Shown here: in pieces, positions 47,919 through 61,143 of the stretch
How the letters are laid out: every line of letters begins with the position of its first letter
Position numbering within the stretch: position 1 is the stretch's first letter
NCBI GenBank assembly: GCA_023313575.1
Contig: JAJTTP010000017.1
Span: forward strand, 496,001-560,000
Direction of reading: 5' to 3'
Source: Eutypella sp. D-1
Taxonomy: Eukaryota > Ascomycota > Sordariomycetes > Xylariales > Diatrypaceae
Length of the DNA stretch: 64,000 bases
The notes under the pieces: model-generated
What the model was told of the DNA's origin: nothing
Database searches by the model: none
What the model saw: only the letters and a program-made list of their open reading frames with translations
Program-made: the position numbers and the translations under genes

Positions 47919-50194
47919 ATGGCGTCATCGAAGAAGCGAGATAAGAATAAGAAGCAAACTCGCCTCACCTTCGAGCCGGCCTCTGGCGCTGGATCCAGCG
48001 ACGGTGGTGGGGATCCAGGCCAGTCCATCTCGCCGGCCAGAGTCCGGTATTCGCATGCGCCCATCGGCGGCGGCAGCAAGACTCCAACCAAGGCCTTCAA
48101 GGGCGGAAAGTCGCGAGGCAAACAGGCCAAGCAGAGCAAATTGCTTCCTTCTGTTGGTGCTGGTAAGTTATCATCTCATTTTTGTATCTATCGGATCGCG
48201 CAAACTTGTGAAGGCATGCCATATTCCATGCCTTTTTTGCTTGAAAAGGGTGGAGCCCGCGGTTTTTGCGACCGTTGCCTGTCCTATCATTATATGGACC
48301 AAAATGCCTTGCACCGTGGGGACTTTCTTGGGTCCCAGTTTTGATAGCGAAAGGGGCTGGCATCACTTGTCGTTTGAACTTTCATAGCGTGATCTACCAT
48401 GTCTTTTTCGTATAGACTTACATCCTTCTAGAGTCCTCGTCTACTTCAACGCCACGACCAGTTCTTCCGACGGCCAGCTTCATGCCGAAGGTCCCCGGGA
48501 GTAGCAGGAAGCGTGTCGCGTTACCCGACTCATCAGACGAGTCTGCAGCTGAGGTCGACGATGCGGGACGCGACGAAGATGACGAGGACGACCTTCCTCT
48601 GCTGCGAAGTTCCACGCGTCAGGAGGCACCACGTATCCGCAACGAGGATGACCAGAATGTGCCCATGCCGTCAAGCGCTAAGAACCTCCGGTCTTCACAG
48701 TCTGTTTCGACTCGTCTCCAGAAGGCCGTTATTATTAGTGACGACGATGAGGATGAGGATGAGGATGACGACATCGTCGCCCCTTCGAGTACGCTAAAGC
48801 GTCGGAGGCGTGCCCCTTCCAAGTCAAGTAGCAAGAGCGAGAGTGAAGATGATAATGACGACATAGCACCGCCCTCGACACTGAGGCGTCGTCGTCCCGT
48901 GATGGTCGAGCTCGAGGACTCGGACAGCGACCAGCTTCAGTCGCCGACTAAGAAAAGGAAGGTGGACAAGCCGGCACCCCCCAGCCAAAATACCAGGAGG
49001 CGGCTACAGCCCTCGTCTCCAGTGAGGCGAAGCGCCCACAAGGGCCATCGCTCGGAAAAGGAAAAGAAGATGGAGCTTCTGCGTCGACGCCGCAACGGGG
49101 AGAAGATCGATAAGTTAACATCTTCTGAATCGTCTTCCGAGGATGATCGACGGGGCATCTATGACACCGACCCGGAAGATGAGTTTGAGGTACTCAAAGA
49201 GTTCGAAGACGATGAGGACTCAGACGAGCCCAACGACGAACAAGAGGAAGAGCCAACGCCCCGCTCGGCCCGCAAGGCTAAGAAGAAGGCATTAAAGCAG
49301 AGGGGAACGAGGTCGGAGGAGGCCGCAGTGGCGGATGAGGGTGGAGACGGCGACGAGGACGACAATTTGGACGACTTCGTGGTGGAGGATGATGAGGGTC
49401 CGCTGGGGGCGCCGGCGCATCTGGACATACCGCTGGAGTTCACGTCGCAGGCACACAAGCCGCTCAAAGAACAGTTCCCGTACGCGGTGGAGTGGCTGGT
49501 GCATAACCGGGTGGACCCGGCCTTCGAGCGGCGGGATCCCGTGTACAACAACGCGTGGCGCAAGCTGGACGATGAGTTCCGTGGCCTCGCGAACTCGAAG
49601 TTCGCCTCGTCTGTCTGGCGCCCCGAGTTCTACCGCGCCCTCAAAGGCCGGCCCCGTATGGAGACCTACGATATGGCTGCGGGCGGCGGCGGCGTCGACG
49701 GCTTCGACAACTGCGCCGCCTGTGGCCGCAGCAATCATCCCGCCACCCGCAAAATCGTGTTTCAGGGTAAGCCGTACTACAAGGACACGCTGCAGGAGGT
49801 GGAGTCGGACTCGGACAGTGATGACGAAGACGACGATAAGGCGTCGGTCGACACGCAGGGCATGCCGCTGGAGCCGGAGTCGCGGGACTGGTTTGTGGGG
49901 GCGGTGTGCTGCAGCAACGCGACGACGGCTCATGGCCTGATACATTGGAAGCACGCGCTGAAGGAATGGGTGGAGGAGCGGCTCGAGGACGAAGGGTGGA
50001 ACACGCCCGCGCGCATCCAGGAGCGCGAGGCCCTCCGCCCCAAGAAGCGCCGCGCCCTCGCCGACTCCATCGTCGATGCCTGGCGCCGCCAGGGCGTCGT
50101 CGATGCCCTCTATGCCGACTTCAAGGCCACCCTCGAGGAGGCCCGGTCTAAGGCCACCACGGGATCTGGACGGAGTCGTGGCGGCTGGCGGTGA
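47919..50194 (+). CDS. DUF4211-domain nuclear protein
   Basis: Two exons (47919-48162 and 48432-50194) give 668 aa. The intron is 269 bp, and the acceptor TTCTAG at 48426-48431 is chosen because it keeps the frame; the TATAG at 48415 does not. The N-terminus (MASSKKRDKNKKQTRLTFEP) has the QTRLTF-type start common in this family. Residues about 90-420 are highly acidic/basic and serine-rich (DDDEDEDEDDD, LKRRRR) with several nuclear-localisation-like clusters. The conserved C-terminal domain at about 420-640 contains HLDIPLEFTSQAHKPLKEQF, FDNCAACGRSNHPATRKIVF and CCSNATTAHGLIHWKHALKE, with paired cysteines that could bind zinc. I associate this with DUF4211. It is probably a chromatin-related nuclear protein; molecular function is unknown. 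Confidence 0.85.
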
Positions 50195-51209
50195 GCTTGG
50201 GGATGCGAGGGCAGAGGCAAGAGGAGGGGGGGGACGTAGGAGAGAAGCTCATACGGCAAATATTCGATGGCGTACTGTGCCCCGCCCTCCCATCTTGCGG
50301 CTGGCTAGGACGGCGGACTCACCTAGACACGCTGCGCGATACGAGAAAAGGAAAAAGGGGATACTTTCAAGTCCATTGATTTCGAAATCCAGTGGCGTTT
50401 CGGGCCGCTAGGGTATGATAACCACGGCATGGCGTTGGCGAGGAGTTATGATGTTGACTACGACAATCCGCCTTTTAGATCAGTTAATTGCTTTATGAAG
50501 TAAAACTTTATACCGTTAAATTCTGTCGTCTCTCTCTCTCTCAGTACAGTACACACGTCGCGCCGGCCGGAATGGTACCCCCGTGCGATGAAATGGGATG
50601 CATGTATTGGCGTAGCCAGGCCTTTCTTTGATGTACTTTAAGATCTACGTGCACTTAATACGACAACACACACAGCCTGCTTCGAAAAGTCACGATGTTG
50701 GCCAAAGCCCTATTGGCCGTCCCGCGTATTATGACTGCCGATTTCTTTCTTTGCTCACTGCTTTGCTTTGCTTGACTGGCCTCTATGTATGTATGTATGC
50801 AGCTCTCCTAAGCTGTAGGGGATAATGTAGTTCTTGCTACCTACCATGCGAATTTGTGAAGATCGTAGGTATATATTTATATATATTGGCCAGAGTGGAG
50901 GATGGTATGTTCATATATAAAATAGGCAACGGAAGGGAGATGGAAATTGTTATTTTGGGTATTTCATTTCCTATAGAGTCGATTTATCTTCGTCATCTAC
51001 ATTACACGTGCTATATAAGCTTTTGAAGAGCGCCACAATAGGAGGGGACAGCTTATGCAGCATGGTATTCAGACTCGGATTACTGCGCAAGAGCTCCTGT
51101 TTTTTTTTTTACTTTACTATTCTTTGTTTTTCGAGGCCACGCCGGGTGCGTTAAATGCAGCCAAGTAACTTAAGATTGCCTGTTCTCGAAATTCCCTAAA
51201 TTCCCAGCC
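50195..51209. other. Convergent 3' region
   Basis: No gene seen. It lies between the stop codons of the DUF4211 gene and the trifunctional tryptophan gene and should hold both 3' UTRs. Confidence 0.45.
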
Positions 51210-53570
51210 TTACCGCACGGCCTTGGCAGCCCTGACAAACTCCCGTATCCTCTCAGGGCTCTGGCGGCCATCGGCATCCTCGAGGCCGCTACTCGCATCG
51301 ACGCCGAGGATGCGGTCGGCCTCGGGCTTGCCGACGGCGGCGATGGCAGCGGCGACGTTGTCGGGGCCGAGGCCGCCGGCGAGGAGGACGCGGAGCTCGG
51401 AGTCGCGACGCAAGGCGGCGCGGACGGCCACGGCATCGAGCATGGTGCCGGAGCCGCCGGCGGACCCGGAGTCCAGCAGCGGCGCGGCGTGGCAGCCGCG
51501 AACGCCGATGCCCGGCTCGCCCGGCGCGAACCGCCGCACTACCGGAACCGGTATGTGGCCTGCCGACGCCCACTCCGGCGCGTCCCCCGCCCCGTGCAGC
51601 TGCACCACGTCCAGCGCGTACCGCGCCTGCAGCCGCTGCACCTCCGCCAGCGGCTGGTCCAGGAACACGCCCACTAGTAGTGGCCGGTTCGGGCGCGTTA
51701 GCTTCGACGCCGCCGTCGCGAAGAAGTCGACTGCCTGGTCGGCTGGGACGGTGGATGATGGGGTGGTGGGCGTGGGGCGCGAGAAGGAGTGGATCGCGGC
51801 TGAGATGGCCTGCGCCGTCTCGTCGTCTACCGTCCGCTTCCGCCCCGGTACTAGGATCATACCGATCATGTCGGCGCCGGCTTCCGCGGCCGCGAGGGCG
51901 CCCTCGACGGTGCGCGTCCCGCAGACCTTAACAAGCAGGGGGTCCGGCTTCGGCTGCGCGGCGGCGGCGGCGGCCGCCGCCTCCGGGCCCGCGCAGAGCT
52001 CCCGGATGAAGTGTGAGGCGTCGGGGGCGCGCATGATGGCCTCGCCGACAAGCACGGCGTTGACGCCGCCGCGGTGGTTCGCGACGACGTCGTCGTGCGT
52101 TAGGATGCCGCTGAGGGCGCAGATGACGGTGTCCTTGGGCACGAGGCCGCGCAGGCGGCCGGTCGTGCCGATGTCAACTTCGAAGGACTCGAGGTTCCGG
52201 TTGTTGACGCCGATGACGCGGGCGCCGAGCGCGACGGCGGCGTGCATCTCGTCGGCGTTCTGGACCTCAACGAGGGGCTCCATGCCGAGCTCCAGCGAGT
52301 ATCGGTATAGGCGGGCGAGCAGTTCGGCGTCGAGCATCTTGACGATGAGCAGGACGGTGTCGGCGCCGGCGAGGCGGGCCTCGAGGATCTGGTACTCGTC
52401 GAAGACGAACTCCTTGCGCAGGACGGCGGGGCGGTTCGGCATGCCGACCAGGGCCTGCCGCACGGCGCGCAGGTCCTCGATGCCGCCCCGGAACCAGTCC
52501 GGTTCCGTCAGCACCGAGATCACGCTCGCGCCCGCCAGCGCGTACTTCTTGGCCTGCGACGGCGCGTCGATGTCTAGCGCGAACACCCCCTTCGACGGCG
52601 ACGCCCGTTTGATCTCCGCCATCAGCGATACGGCGAACGGGCTCTGTCGCAGCCGCTGCACTAGCGGCACCACCGGCGGCGCCGCGCCGAGCTCGTACGC
52701 CGCCTCGAGGTCGCTGGGCCGCTGCGACGGGATCTGCTTCTGCGCCGCCACGAGCTCCTTCCTCCGGGCGTAGATCTGCTGCAGGATGTTGGTCTTCTTG
52801 GGCGTGGGGTTCGCCGTCGCAGTAGCCGCGGCGGACTTTGAAGTGGCTTCCGCGGCGGTCTCGGCTGCTGCTAGCTTCTGCAGGCGCTCGCTCTCGGCCC
52901 AGGTGCCGCCCTGCAGGCGCACGAAGTTCCGGATCATGATGCGCCCGTCCTTGGACAGGATGCTTTCCGGGTGGAACTGGACGCCCTCGACGGTGTACTC
53001 CTTGTGGCGCACGCCCATGATGATGCCCTTGGAGCCGTCCTGTCTGGGGATCCAGGAGGTCACCTCGAGGCACTCGGGCAAGCTGGGGTGGGTGCCGGCG
53101 AGGGAGTGGTACCGGGTGACGGGCAGGCCCTGCGGCAGGCCGGCGTAGACGCCCTTGGAGTCGTGGGCCAGGGGCGAGGTCTTGCCGTGCAGGATCTCGC
53201 CGGCGGAGGTGACCTCGCCGCCGTAGACGTGGAAGATGCACTGCTCGCCCATGCAGACGCCGAGCACGGGGATCCGGCCGGCGAAGTGCCTGATCGCGTC
53301 CCGGCTGATGCCGGAGTCCGTGACGGGGTGGCCCGGCCCGGGACTCACGACCAGCTGCGTCGGTCCCAGCGCGATCAGCTCCTCCAGCGTGATCTGGTCG
53401 TTGCGGTAGACCGTCACCTTGGCCCCCTCGAGCACGAGGTACTGGTAGACGTTCCAGGTGAAGGAGTCATAGTTGTCGATGAGCACCAGGTTCGAAGCCG
53501 TGGGGACCGGGGGCGAAGGATCGGCGTGGTGGGGGGAGTGGTCTATGGTGGTATTTTCTGAGGAGGCCAT
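51210..53570 (-). CDS. TRP1: Trifunctional anthranilate synthase GATase / IGPS / PRAI
   Basis: One intronless 786-codon frame with three fused domains. The class I glutamine amidotransferase (about 27-225) has [20 protein letters not shown], the nucleophile Cys in LGVCMGEQ (residue 106) and VQFHPES. Indole-3-glycerol-phosphate synthase (about 260-525) has [27 protein letters not shown] and [14 protein letters not shown]. Phosphoribosylanthranilate isomerase (about 545-785) has [20 protein letters not shown] and [14 protein letters not shown], ending [15 protein letters not shown] and [14 protein letters not shown]. This architecture is the fungal trpC (Aspergillus) / trp-1 (Neurospora) protein. 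Its amidotransferase subunit supplies ammonia to anthranilate synthase component I, and the other two domains catalyse the next tryptophan-pathway steps. All key motifs look intact. Codons are strongly GC-ending. It is divergent from NUP192. Confidence 0.97.
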   Translation of the reverse strand: MASSENTTIDHSPHHADPSPPVPTASNLVLIDNYDSFTWNVYQYLVLEGAKVTVYRNDQITLEELIALGPTQLVVSPGPGHPVTDSGISRDAIRHFAGRIPVLGVCMGEQCIFHVYGGEVTSAGEILHGKTSPLAHDSKGVYAGLPQGLPVTRYHSLAGTHPSLPECLEVTSWIPRQDGSKGIIMGVRHKEYTVEGVQFHPESILSKDGRIMIRNFVRLQGGTWAESERLQKLAAAETAAEATSKSAAATATANPTPKKTNILQQIYARRKELVAAQKQIPSQRPSDLEAAYELGAAPPVVPLVQRLRQSPFAVSLMAEIKRASPSKGVFALDIDAPSQAKKYALAGASVISVLTEPDWFRGGIEDLRAVRQALVGMPNRPAVLRKEFVFDEYQILEARLAGADTVLLIVKMLDAELLARLYRYSLELGMEPLVEVQNADEMHAAVALGARVIGVNNRNLESFEVDIGTTGRLRGLVPKDTVICALSGILTHDDVVANHRGGVNAVLVGEAIMRAPDASHFIRELCAGPEAAAAAAAAQPKPDPLLVKVCGTRTVEGALAAAEAGADMIGMILVPGRKRTVDDETAQAISAAIHSFSRPTPTTPSSTVPADQAVDFFATAASKLTRPNRPLLVGVFLDQPLAEVQRLQARYALDVVQLHGAGDAPEWASAGHIPVPVVRRFAPGEPGIGVRGCHAAPLLDSGSAGGSGTMLDAVAVRAALRRDSELRVLLAGGLGPDNVAAAIAAVGKPEADRILGVDASSGLEDADGRQSPERIREFVRAAKAVR

Positions 53571-54539
53571 ATTGTCACATGTATTAGAGGGGGGGTTGTC
53601 TTTTCAAGCTTTTCTTCCCCTTCCTTCCTGCTGATTTTACGAGAACAACCCTGGAAATCCAAAATACATTTAAATGGCTGGACCAGATCTGAACGTAATA
53701 GAAGAGGGAGGAACAAGGACTTTATAATAGACACTCTTGCTGTCAAAAGGAACTCTCCGTATAAAGGAACTCTCCGTATATGAGTAATCAGATGCTTAGC
53801 CTAGGTACAATATATCTCCATAATGGCCAGTGACTAAGGTTTGTAGGTACACGTCCGGGGGGAGCCGGAGGGGCGATTACGGCGGAATGTGGGCTTGGCA
53901 AAGTTTTGCGCCGCCGTTGGGGTACCTACACAACCTTAGAAAGCGCAGTGCATATGTACCTAGATACTTAGTTATAGGCATCTACCCTACAGGTAGGTAC
54001 GGTACTTGGATAGTCATGCAAGGAACGCCTGCTAACGTTATCGATTATCGAATTGACACTTCAGTACAAGGATCAGGACATGATTGGCTGATAAACCCGA
54101 TAAGAGATGCAAGGCTATTACATGTAGGTAGTACGCATGTACGTAGTATCTACATACAGCATATAGCCTAGCAACCAACATAGCTCCAGCTGGCCAGGAG
54201 CTATCCATTTCCAACGAGACTTAGTGCCCGTTCCAGGGGAAGCTTTGTTACCCCGTAGAGCTCTCTAGGGCCAACTACATAGTACCTAGAGGTATAGATT
54301 ATTTTTATATTTTCCAACCTCAAGCTGCAATTGGCCCAACAATTAATTAATCAACCAAACATCCATTTGACCTTTGCTAACTTTTCTAACTTTAACGTCT
54401 TTACGGCTTCCCTTCCTTCACACTTTATTTATACTTCACTTGATACTTTCCACATACCCCTGACCTCCCGCCCTCGCCTCTTGGGTATTCACATGTGCTT
54501 AATGTACCAGGCGCGCATTGCCTGCTGATATCCACAGCA
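53571..54539. promoter_or_regulatory. Divergent promoter region of TRP1 and NUP192
   Basis: About 970 bp separate the two start codons. No gene is seen. AGGTAGGTAC words occur at about 53990-54000 and 54120-54160. I did not find a perfect TGASTCA general-control site. Confidence 0.45.
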
Positions 54540-57500
54540 ATGGCAGCAGAGCCATCCTCCTCCTCCTCTGACAATGTTTACCTCCCACCGCTCGAACCCT
54601 GCTTGAAGGGTGAAAATATCATCCTATCATGGAGACACGTTGCTTCCGCCCTGACAGATCCCTCTGGGAATCGACAGAATAGCAGAACTCTGATCAACTT
54701 CCTCCGCGATCCTTACGTCCAGACTTTATTCACCAAACCCGGTTCCGCGTTCGAACCACAGGCCGACAGAGGTCCACATCACGACAATTTTCTTAAAAAG
54801 ACTGCTGCTATACAAATCACCCCGACACCTAACGAGAAGTACGACATAAACGTTCTTAAGGAGGACGTCTCTTGGTTAAGCAAGAACGCTCGTATAAACG
54901 AGGTTGCTGCCCTTCGCGTTGTCGTTGTCGAGTTCCAGTCGCGTGCACGAAGTCAACTCTTGGGTCCTATATCTACTCAGGATGTCGCCAATATACAAGA
55001 AGCTGCTGGCGCTACCAATATTCATGCCGCCAATATTCTTCCCGGCCTCAATCTGGCAGGCGCCCGTGATGCAGCCGATATCCAATCTACCTTCGAGAAG
55101 CCCGAGAGCAGGCGCCACCGTATATTCCAAACCTATCTATCAGAGCGCCGCTTCTATTCGGCCTCCGTCGACTATATATTCACCTTGATGTTGCAGGATC
55201 GGTTACCTACTTCCTCCCCAAGTGAGGCCCTCGTTTCCATCCGTACATCATTCCTCCAGGCTTTTGGCCTAGCCTCCAAAGAGGATCCGACACCTCCCTC
55301 CGAAACGCAGACTCAGGCATATCACTCTCTTGCCTGGCAAAATCTCAACTTAGTGCCCGACCTTATCCAGCTCGTCCAGACAGGCCTTGACGGTGCGGTG
55401 GAGGATAAATCGGTCTTAACCGATGAACTTGGTACAGATTATCTCAGTACCCTGTTTACCGAGATGCTACACCGGATGACTATAGCATTCCAGTTATTGG
55501 ACTTGTCAAATGATGTTTTCGTCGAGCCCCCCATTGCTCTCCTGTGGTTCTCTCTCGTCCGAAAGTTCAGCTTTCTGAATAGGCTTGAGGATTTCCCGGA
55601 CCGCGTTGCCGATCTCATGATCCCATTACAGTCTCTGGTCTGTGTCATCTCATTGGCTATCCTGAACCTTCCGAGGATGACGGCCTTGTTCGAGGGTGAG
55701 GTGGACATCAATGGCGAGACTGAATACGTCGTGTCTTCGAATACTCTGGGCGAGATATATGACGGCATCTCTATCGCCTTCGACGCAGAAGCTCATTACT
55801 CCCTACCAATTCAGCTTGCCTTCGTTCGTGTAGTGCACAGGATGTTTCTATCCTACCAGGAGCGTGCCGAGAAGCGCGATGCCATACAAAACCAGAAGGC
55901 CGTTGAGAACTACGATTCGAATACCCAGATGATTCCCAGTGCTGCTAGGAGGAACTCCGCCGGGAGTATCACCACTATCGACAAGAGAAACTATGACGAC
56001 TTTCTCATCGAGAAGGGTTTCGACCGCGAAGTCCAAAAATTGCAGAACATGGCTGCTCAGACCGTGGATGACTTCCGTGCCTACCGCATTATCGCGACCT
56101 TCGCGAAATCGTGTGGGCCGACCAATAACGGCGCATTCATCGAGTCGGTAGGCTCTAGAATGAGGACGGTTTTTCTGGAACTTCTCAAAGCAACATATGA
56201 ATACGTTGATTATCGAGACGAGACCATCGATACTATGCATTCTATCCTTGCCGCCGGCAAGGAGTATTGGGACATCTCGCGACCTATGAACCCCCTCGTG
56301 AGGCAAGACATTCTCGGCATTGCTCAAACAGACGACCTCTTTCTTCTGCAGTACTTCACCCCGGCTCTGTGTCGCTTTCCATATGAATTTACTCCCTTCA
56401 TCAGCTTCTGCCGCGAGTTGGTGTGCTCACCCCACTCGTCGGAAGAAGATGGCTATCCGGGAATTGTCCCCCTTCTACAAAAAACTCCAGTTTTCACCTT
56501 TATCCTCCCCGAGGACTTCTCGGACTACCGTCTTACAAACGAAGAAGACAACACCAACACTTTCGAGCTAACGGAAGATTTGCCTCTTATCACGGCCTTA
56601 TCTAACAGGGGTAGGAGGGCCATGGATGAAGAGGAGAGTTTCGTGATACCAGCTCGCACAACCGGTCGCTTCGTGGTTGATGAAGGGAGGATTGCCCAGA
56701 TGCAATATGAGCACTCAACGCTTGCCCTGCTCGGAAAGCTGCTGGAGGTCAGCCTCGCTCGAAATAGCTATCGAGTAGAAATTGACGCATTTTCCCTCGC
56801 GGACGTCGCTGAGATCATCTCATTGTTTGCGACATTGGTCCGCGTCGATGTTGTTCGAGCATCCAAATCAGGTGACAATACCGAGATGGCTGAAGGGGGT
56901 TTGATGGTCCTGGCTGAAGCGAGTCGATCGCTCCCGCGCACCAAGGATTTGGTGTCGGTGGTCTGTGATATCTTGGACAGCCTTTTGGATCAGAATTTCA
57001 ATGATTCTGGGCTGGCAGTTGTCAAGGCGTGCTTGGAATTCCTACATGCCATACTCCCCTTGTGTCCGGGAAGGGTATGGTCCTATATGGCTAGGTCCAC
57101 TCTCGTCAACAACGAATCTCATGGAGGACGGCTGTCTAGGCTAGTGGGAAACCTTGAGCTATCACAAAATCAGCTTGGTGTCCTGATATCGGCGATGAGA
57201 CTCTTTTCGAGTCTTATTGACAGTGCGATGGAAAGCTCGATCAGGCGAAAGACCAACTCGAAGCCGCGTCACCGCCAGCAGACGAACGAGAATGTTTGGG
57301 TCGGAATCTCGGATAGGGTTATCGCCCAGATAGCACTGGCCATCGCTCATGCCACCGTAGACGCCCTAGAGAGCTCTTCCACCTGGAAGTTCTCTTCGGA
57401 AGTCGACCGGTCCATCCTCATCCAAGACGTCGTTCCGATCATGAACAACATCATATTGTATACGTACAGCATCGACGATACGTCTACGAACAAGGCATTG

Positions 57501-60160
57501 ACTGCGCCATTAGAGCCTGCTGCTAAGTACATAATCGAAAGCTTCTTGGCACCGTCTGCCAGCAGCTTGCGCATCCAGCCCCTTCTAGCGTCTCTTGTAG
57601 CAGCGACACAGCTACCTCAGACAACCATATACCCAAATCGATCTACAACACAGCGGAATCAAACGGTTGCGGTGCTCAACCTGGCAACAACCCTCGTAAG
57701 GATCGCAAACTACTTTGACCGGTCTTCCGCCACGATCGAGACCCAACTCTTCAAGGCTACCCCTTTCGTCGCCAGAGTCTGTGCTGTATCGGAGTCATTA
57801 AGAAAGCCCGGTCTTGCACTTTTAGAGGCACTCGTGATCAGCGCTGGCAAGAAAGTGGGAGAGCCGCCGTCTCTCCTAGGATACCTCGGTGCTCAAACTT
57901 CTCGGTCATTCCTACAACTCCTATCAACACTAGATAGACCTTTCGGCCAGCCTCAGGAGGTGCACGTGGTCTGGCGGTTCTTCTCCACAATTGTGAAGAA
58001 TAGGCAGCAATGGATGGCCAATTGCCTCCTCACAGGGAAGACTCCCCGGGAAGCAAGGAATGGCAACGGAAAGACCGGGGAGGCGTCATCGAGCTCTGTC
58101 CTGTCATCTGCACTGAAGAGCCTCGCATCCATCTCCTCGCTCGACCGGTTTGAGGCCTTGTCGATCCTAGACTTCATCACGTCGACCCAGAATCACTGGC
58201 CCTGGACGATTTTCACGCTACAGAAGAATACTGACTTCGTAACACAGTTGCGAAAGTTCGTGCGCGAACTAAAGCCCTCGTCTTTAACTGCCAAAACTAA
58301 TGTAATACAAGCTTGTGATGAAGCCCGAATCGCAGCTTATGTTGCCGAGATCTTTGCCATGCAGCTCTTCCACCTTCGACAGATCGACAAGGCAAGCTCT
58401 TTGGCCAACGACCTCACCCAAGATCTAGACTACTACCTGCGAGATGGAGTCGCTGTTTCGGGATACAACCGGGCCCTGCACGTCACCTTTGCCAAGAACT
58501 TTTCCAAGCAGTACCCGAGTGCCACTCTTGATAACTTCAAACGGACGTTGCTCGAACCCCGTTCGCTGGGCGAGGACTTCTACTATTCGCTCACGTTCGC
58601 GAACAAGATGCTCTGGTTCGATAATGGATGGGTAGGCCCTCGGAATAATGGATATAAGAGTGAGATGGAGAAGGCCAATGCGAACCTGTCGTTGGTCGAC
58701 GCGCAAATCGTAAGTTTTTATTCTTTTGTTTTCTTTTTCGAAACAGCCTAAGTGGTTCCATGCTGATACGGTGATAGTCTCTATATCACTCATGGGAGTT
58801 CCTGCTGATGGAGCTCAGCACCTGCCTGCCCCAAAACAACACTCTTCAGAAGCAGTCGCTCCAAGTGGCCGAACAATGCTTGGAGGCGAACCAGGAAAAC
58901 CAGGGCCAGGAACAAATATTCGAGCGGCTCGCGGAATCCCGGGTGAACTTAGCGCTGATGCTTGTGCAGCGCGTCGTCGATAACACGCCATCCGCGGGCG
59001 ACGTCGCCCAGCTCCTGAATGCATTGTGGTCAACGGTGAGCAGCGTCAGCGAGCCTTACGCGACCGATAACATAGGACTATATCGCACGCTACTCAAATT
59101 ACTCTATGTGACTCTACGGGCGCAAGTCCGAGCTTTCGCCCAGATGGCACAAACGCCAGCCAAAGCCAAGGAGATCGACAAGTACACCGTGGAAATTTCC
59201 CAGACGGTGCTTAGCATTATCGATATTACTGTAGCGAAGGGCTTCCGGAATCTAGTTTCCCTGATTCACGATTCGGACACAGCCGTTCTACCTGAAGACG
59301 TGGCCCTTCTGACCGCTATCCTACAAGCGTGCCTTTGCGTGCCGGGAATAGATCAAAGCCAGACCCAGATCCTCAACATCCTCGCCGCCCACGACGCCGT
59401 GCACGTCGCCGTGTCGTTGTATTCCTGGTCGGACAAGTTGGCGGGGCAAGGGGGCGATCCCGTGTATGGCGAACTCTCCCTCCTGTTCCTCCTCGAGCTG
59501 TCGGCCCTACCGCTCGTGGCGGAACAGCTAGCCTGCGACGGCCTGCTCAATCACCTCACCTCGGCGAACCTGGCGGCCTACCTGCGGCGGCCCAACATCT
59601 CCCCCTTCTCCGAGTCGGTGGGCCCACAGCGTTGCTACAGCATCTGGGCCAAGGGCATCGTGCCGCTCCTCCTTAATATCCTCACGTCGCTGGGGACGAC
59701 GATCGCGCCCGAGGTAGCATACGTGCTGAACCAGTTTCCGACCCTTATGAAGGCGAGCGTGGAGCGGTTCGACGTGCCGGTGGGCAACCGGATGCAGGGC
59801 TCGGTATCGGGGGTGTCGGGCTCCTCGCCTGGCGCGTACGTGACGCTGCTGTCGGTGTCGGAGATGCACTCGCTGTCGCTGATGGCGCGGGTGCTGGCTT
59901 TGCTCCGGGCCAACAACGCGCGCGACGTGCCCGCCGTCGCCTGGGACGCCGACAAGGCCCTCGAGAACGTCGACTTCTGGCTCGGCTCCCGCAAACTCCT
60001 CCGCGACCGCCTCGTCCCCCTCGGCCCCCGCGAGGCCGAGTGGAAGGCCGCTGGCCCCACTGCCCGCGGCCGCGCCGCCGCCTGCGAGAACCTCCTCGAG
60101 GAGAAGGTCGTCGAGCAGCTCAAGGGCGTCAGGACTGTCCTTAGCGAGGAATTCGAATGA
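54540..60160 (+). CDS. NUP192: Nucleoporin Nup192 (Nup205 family)
   Basis: Two exons (54540-58709 and 58778-60160, 68-bp intron) give 1850 aa, in the range of ascomycete Nup192. The protein starts MAAEPSSSSSDNVYLPPLEP; an open frame runs further upstream but without an ATG. The whole chain is alpha-helical. Family-like stretches include ISWLSKN-type DVSWLSKNARINEVAALRVV, FYSASVDYIFTLMLQDRL and PYEFTPFISFCRELV. The splice joins VDAQI to SLYHSWEFLLMELSTCLPQN. Nup192 is a large alpha-solenoid of the nuclear pore inner ring, binding Nic96, Nup53/59 and Nup145N-type linkers. The C-terminal 450 residues are more GC-rich in codon use than the first exon. No frameshift is seen across 5.6 kb. Confidence 0.93.
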
Positions 60161-61143
60161 TGCGAGTTGAGTTGAGTGAGTGTAAGTGAGTCTTAAGTTG
60201 TAGTTAGGGAACGGAAGCAAAGGAGAAAAGGACAGGGGGAAAAGAAGTCGAGGAGGAAATAGCGGAAGCGGGCATTTTTTTCCACAGTTTTTGAGACACC
60301 GTTATGTTTTTGATTTCTTCTTTTCTTTCTTGAAAGCTTAACCTGGGAAAGGAGAAAGCAGGCAGCTCGCATCAGGGGCACTCTAGTTAAGAAAGTAGGT
60401 GGGTAGAGGCATTGGGGGGGGGGAGGGGGGCGGACCAGGGCCTGCCGGAACGAATTAGCTAATATGGAAAACCTCAAGTCAAGCCAACCCAACCAACCCC
60501 TTTACTACCCGGAGTTCAGGGTTGTTGGGTGTTGGTGTCAAGTCATGAATCAAATCAAATCGAATCTTTGCGTAACCAGTTGAGAGAAAAGTGAGTGAGA
60601 GGGTCAGAGAAAAGAGGGCTGGCTGGCTGGTTGGCTGGCTGGTAGAGAGAAAACAAACTAGAAATGAAATGAAAAAAAAAAAAAGAACAGAGGACCTGGT
60701 GTCATAAAACTCATACGTCTAGATTTCCATGATGAAAGTGGATATGGTGTGTTTTTTAAAATGCTTTCCTTTTTTGCTTTTCCCGCCTTTTCTATTGTTA
60801 CATGGTTGGGGGGAGGGAAGCCCTTCAAGCCCCTCCCTCCCCTATTTCTAAGCTGGCATCGGATCGGCCTGCCCTTTATTCTCATCATTGTAGTGGTCGA
60901 GGGTCCGATTGACACACCAAGACCCGTAAGCCCGCTGCGCATGTCAGGACGTCGACAGAATCACAGGTAGACTCTGAGATTCCGTACCGTGTCTCTCTCC
61001 GCGGGGTTCATAGCCCAGCATATCTGCCCATTTTGCCAGTAACCCCTTTCCCCTTTTCTTTTCTCTCGTTCGGGGCATATGTATCCTTTTCCACTCCCAC
61101 CGCGATCGGCAACAAAAATGACCGGCAAAGCGCCGGGCGCCCC
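60161..61143. other. Convergent 3' region between NUP192 and TIM9
   Basis: No gene seen. It contains poly-G near 60413-60425, a GGCT/GGTT-type repeat near 60619-60643 and an A13 tract near 60671. Confidence 0.45.

Noticed and set aside
48163..48415. Acceptor TATAG at 48411-48415 for the DUF4211 intron
   Set aside because: It shifts the frame and meets a stop; the acceptor at 48431 keeps the long conserved frame.
49335..49940. 201-codon frame overlapping the DUF4211 gene in another frame
   Set aside because: Arg/Thr/Trp-rich low-complexity shadow of the true frame.
51223..52773. 516-codon open frame antisense to the tryptophan gene
   Set aside because: It mirrors the GC-ending codon pattern of the sense gene, has a serine/arginine-biased composition and no domain.
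53238..53262. GATase motif CMGEQ instead of the commoner CMGQQ in the tryptophan gene
   Set aside because: The catalytic cysteine and the conserved final glutamine are kept; the changed position varies within class I amidotransferases.
59528..60220. 230-codon frame antisense to the end of NUP192
   Set aside because: Shadow of the GC-rich last part of NUP192; composition is histidine/arginine-rich and unlike a protein family.
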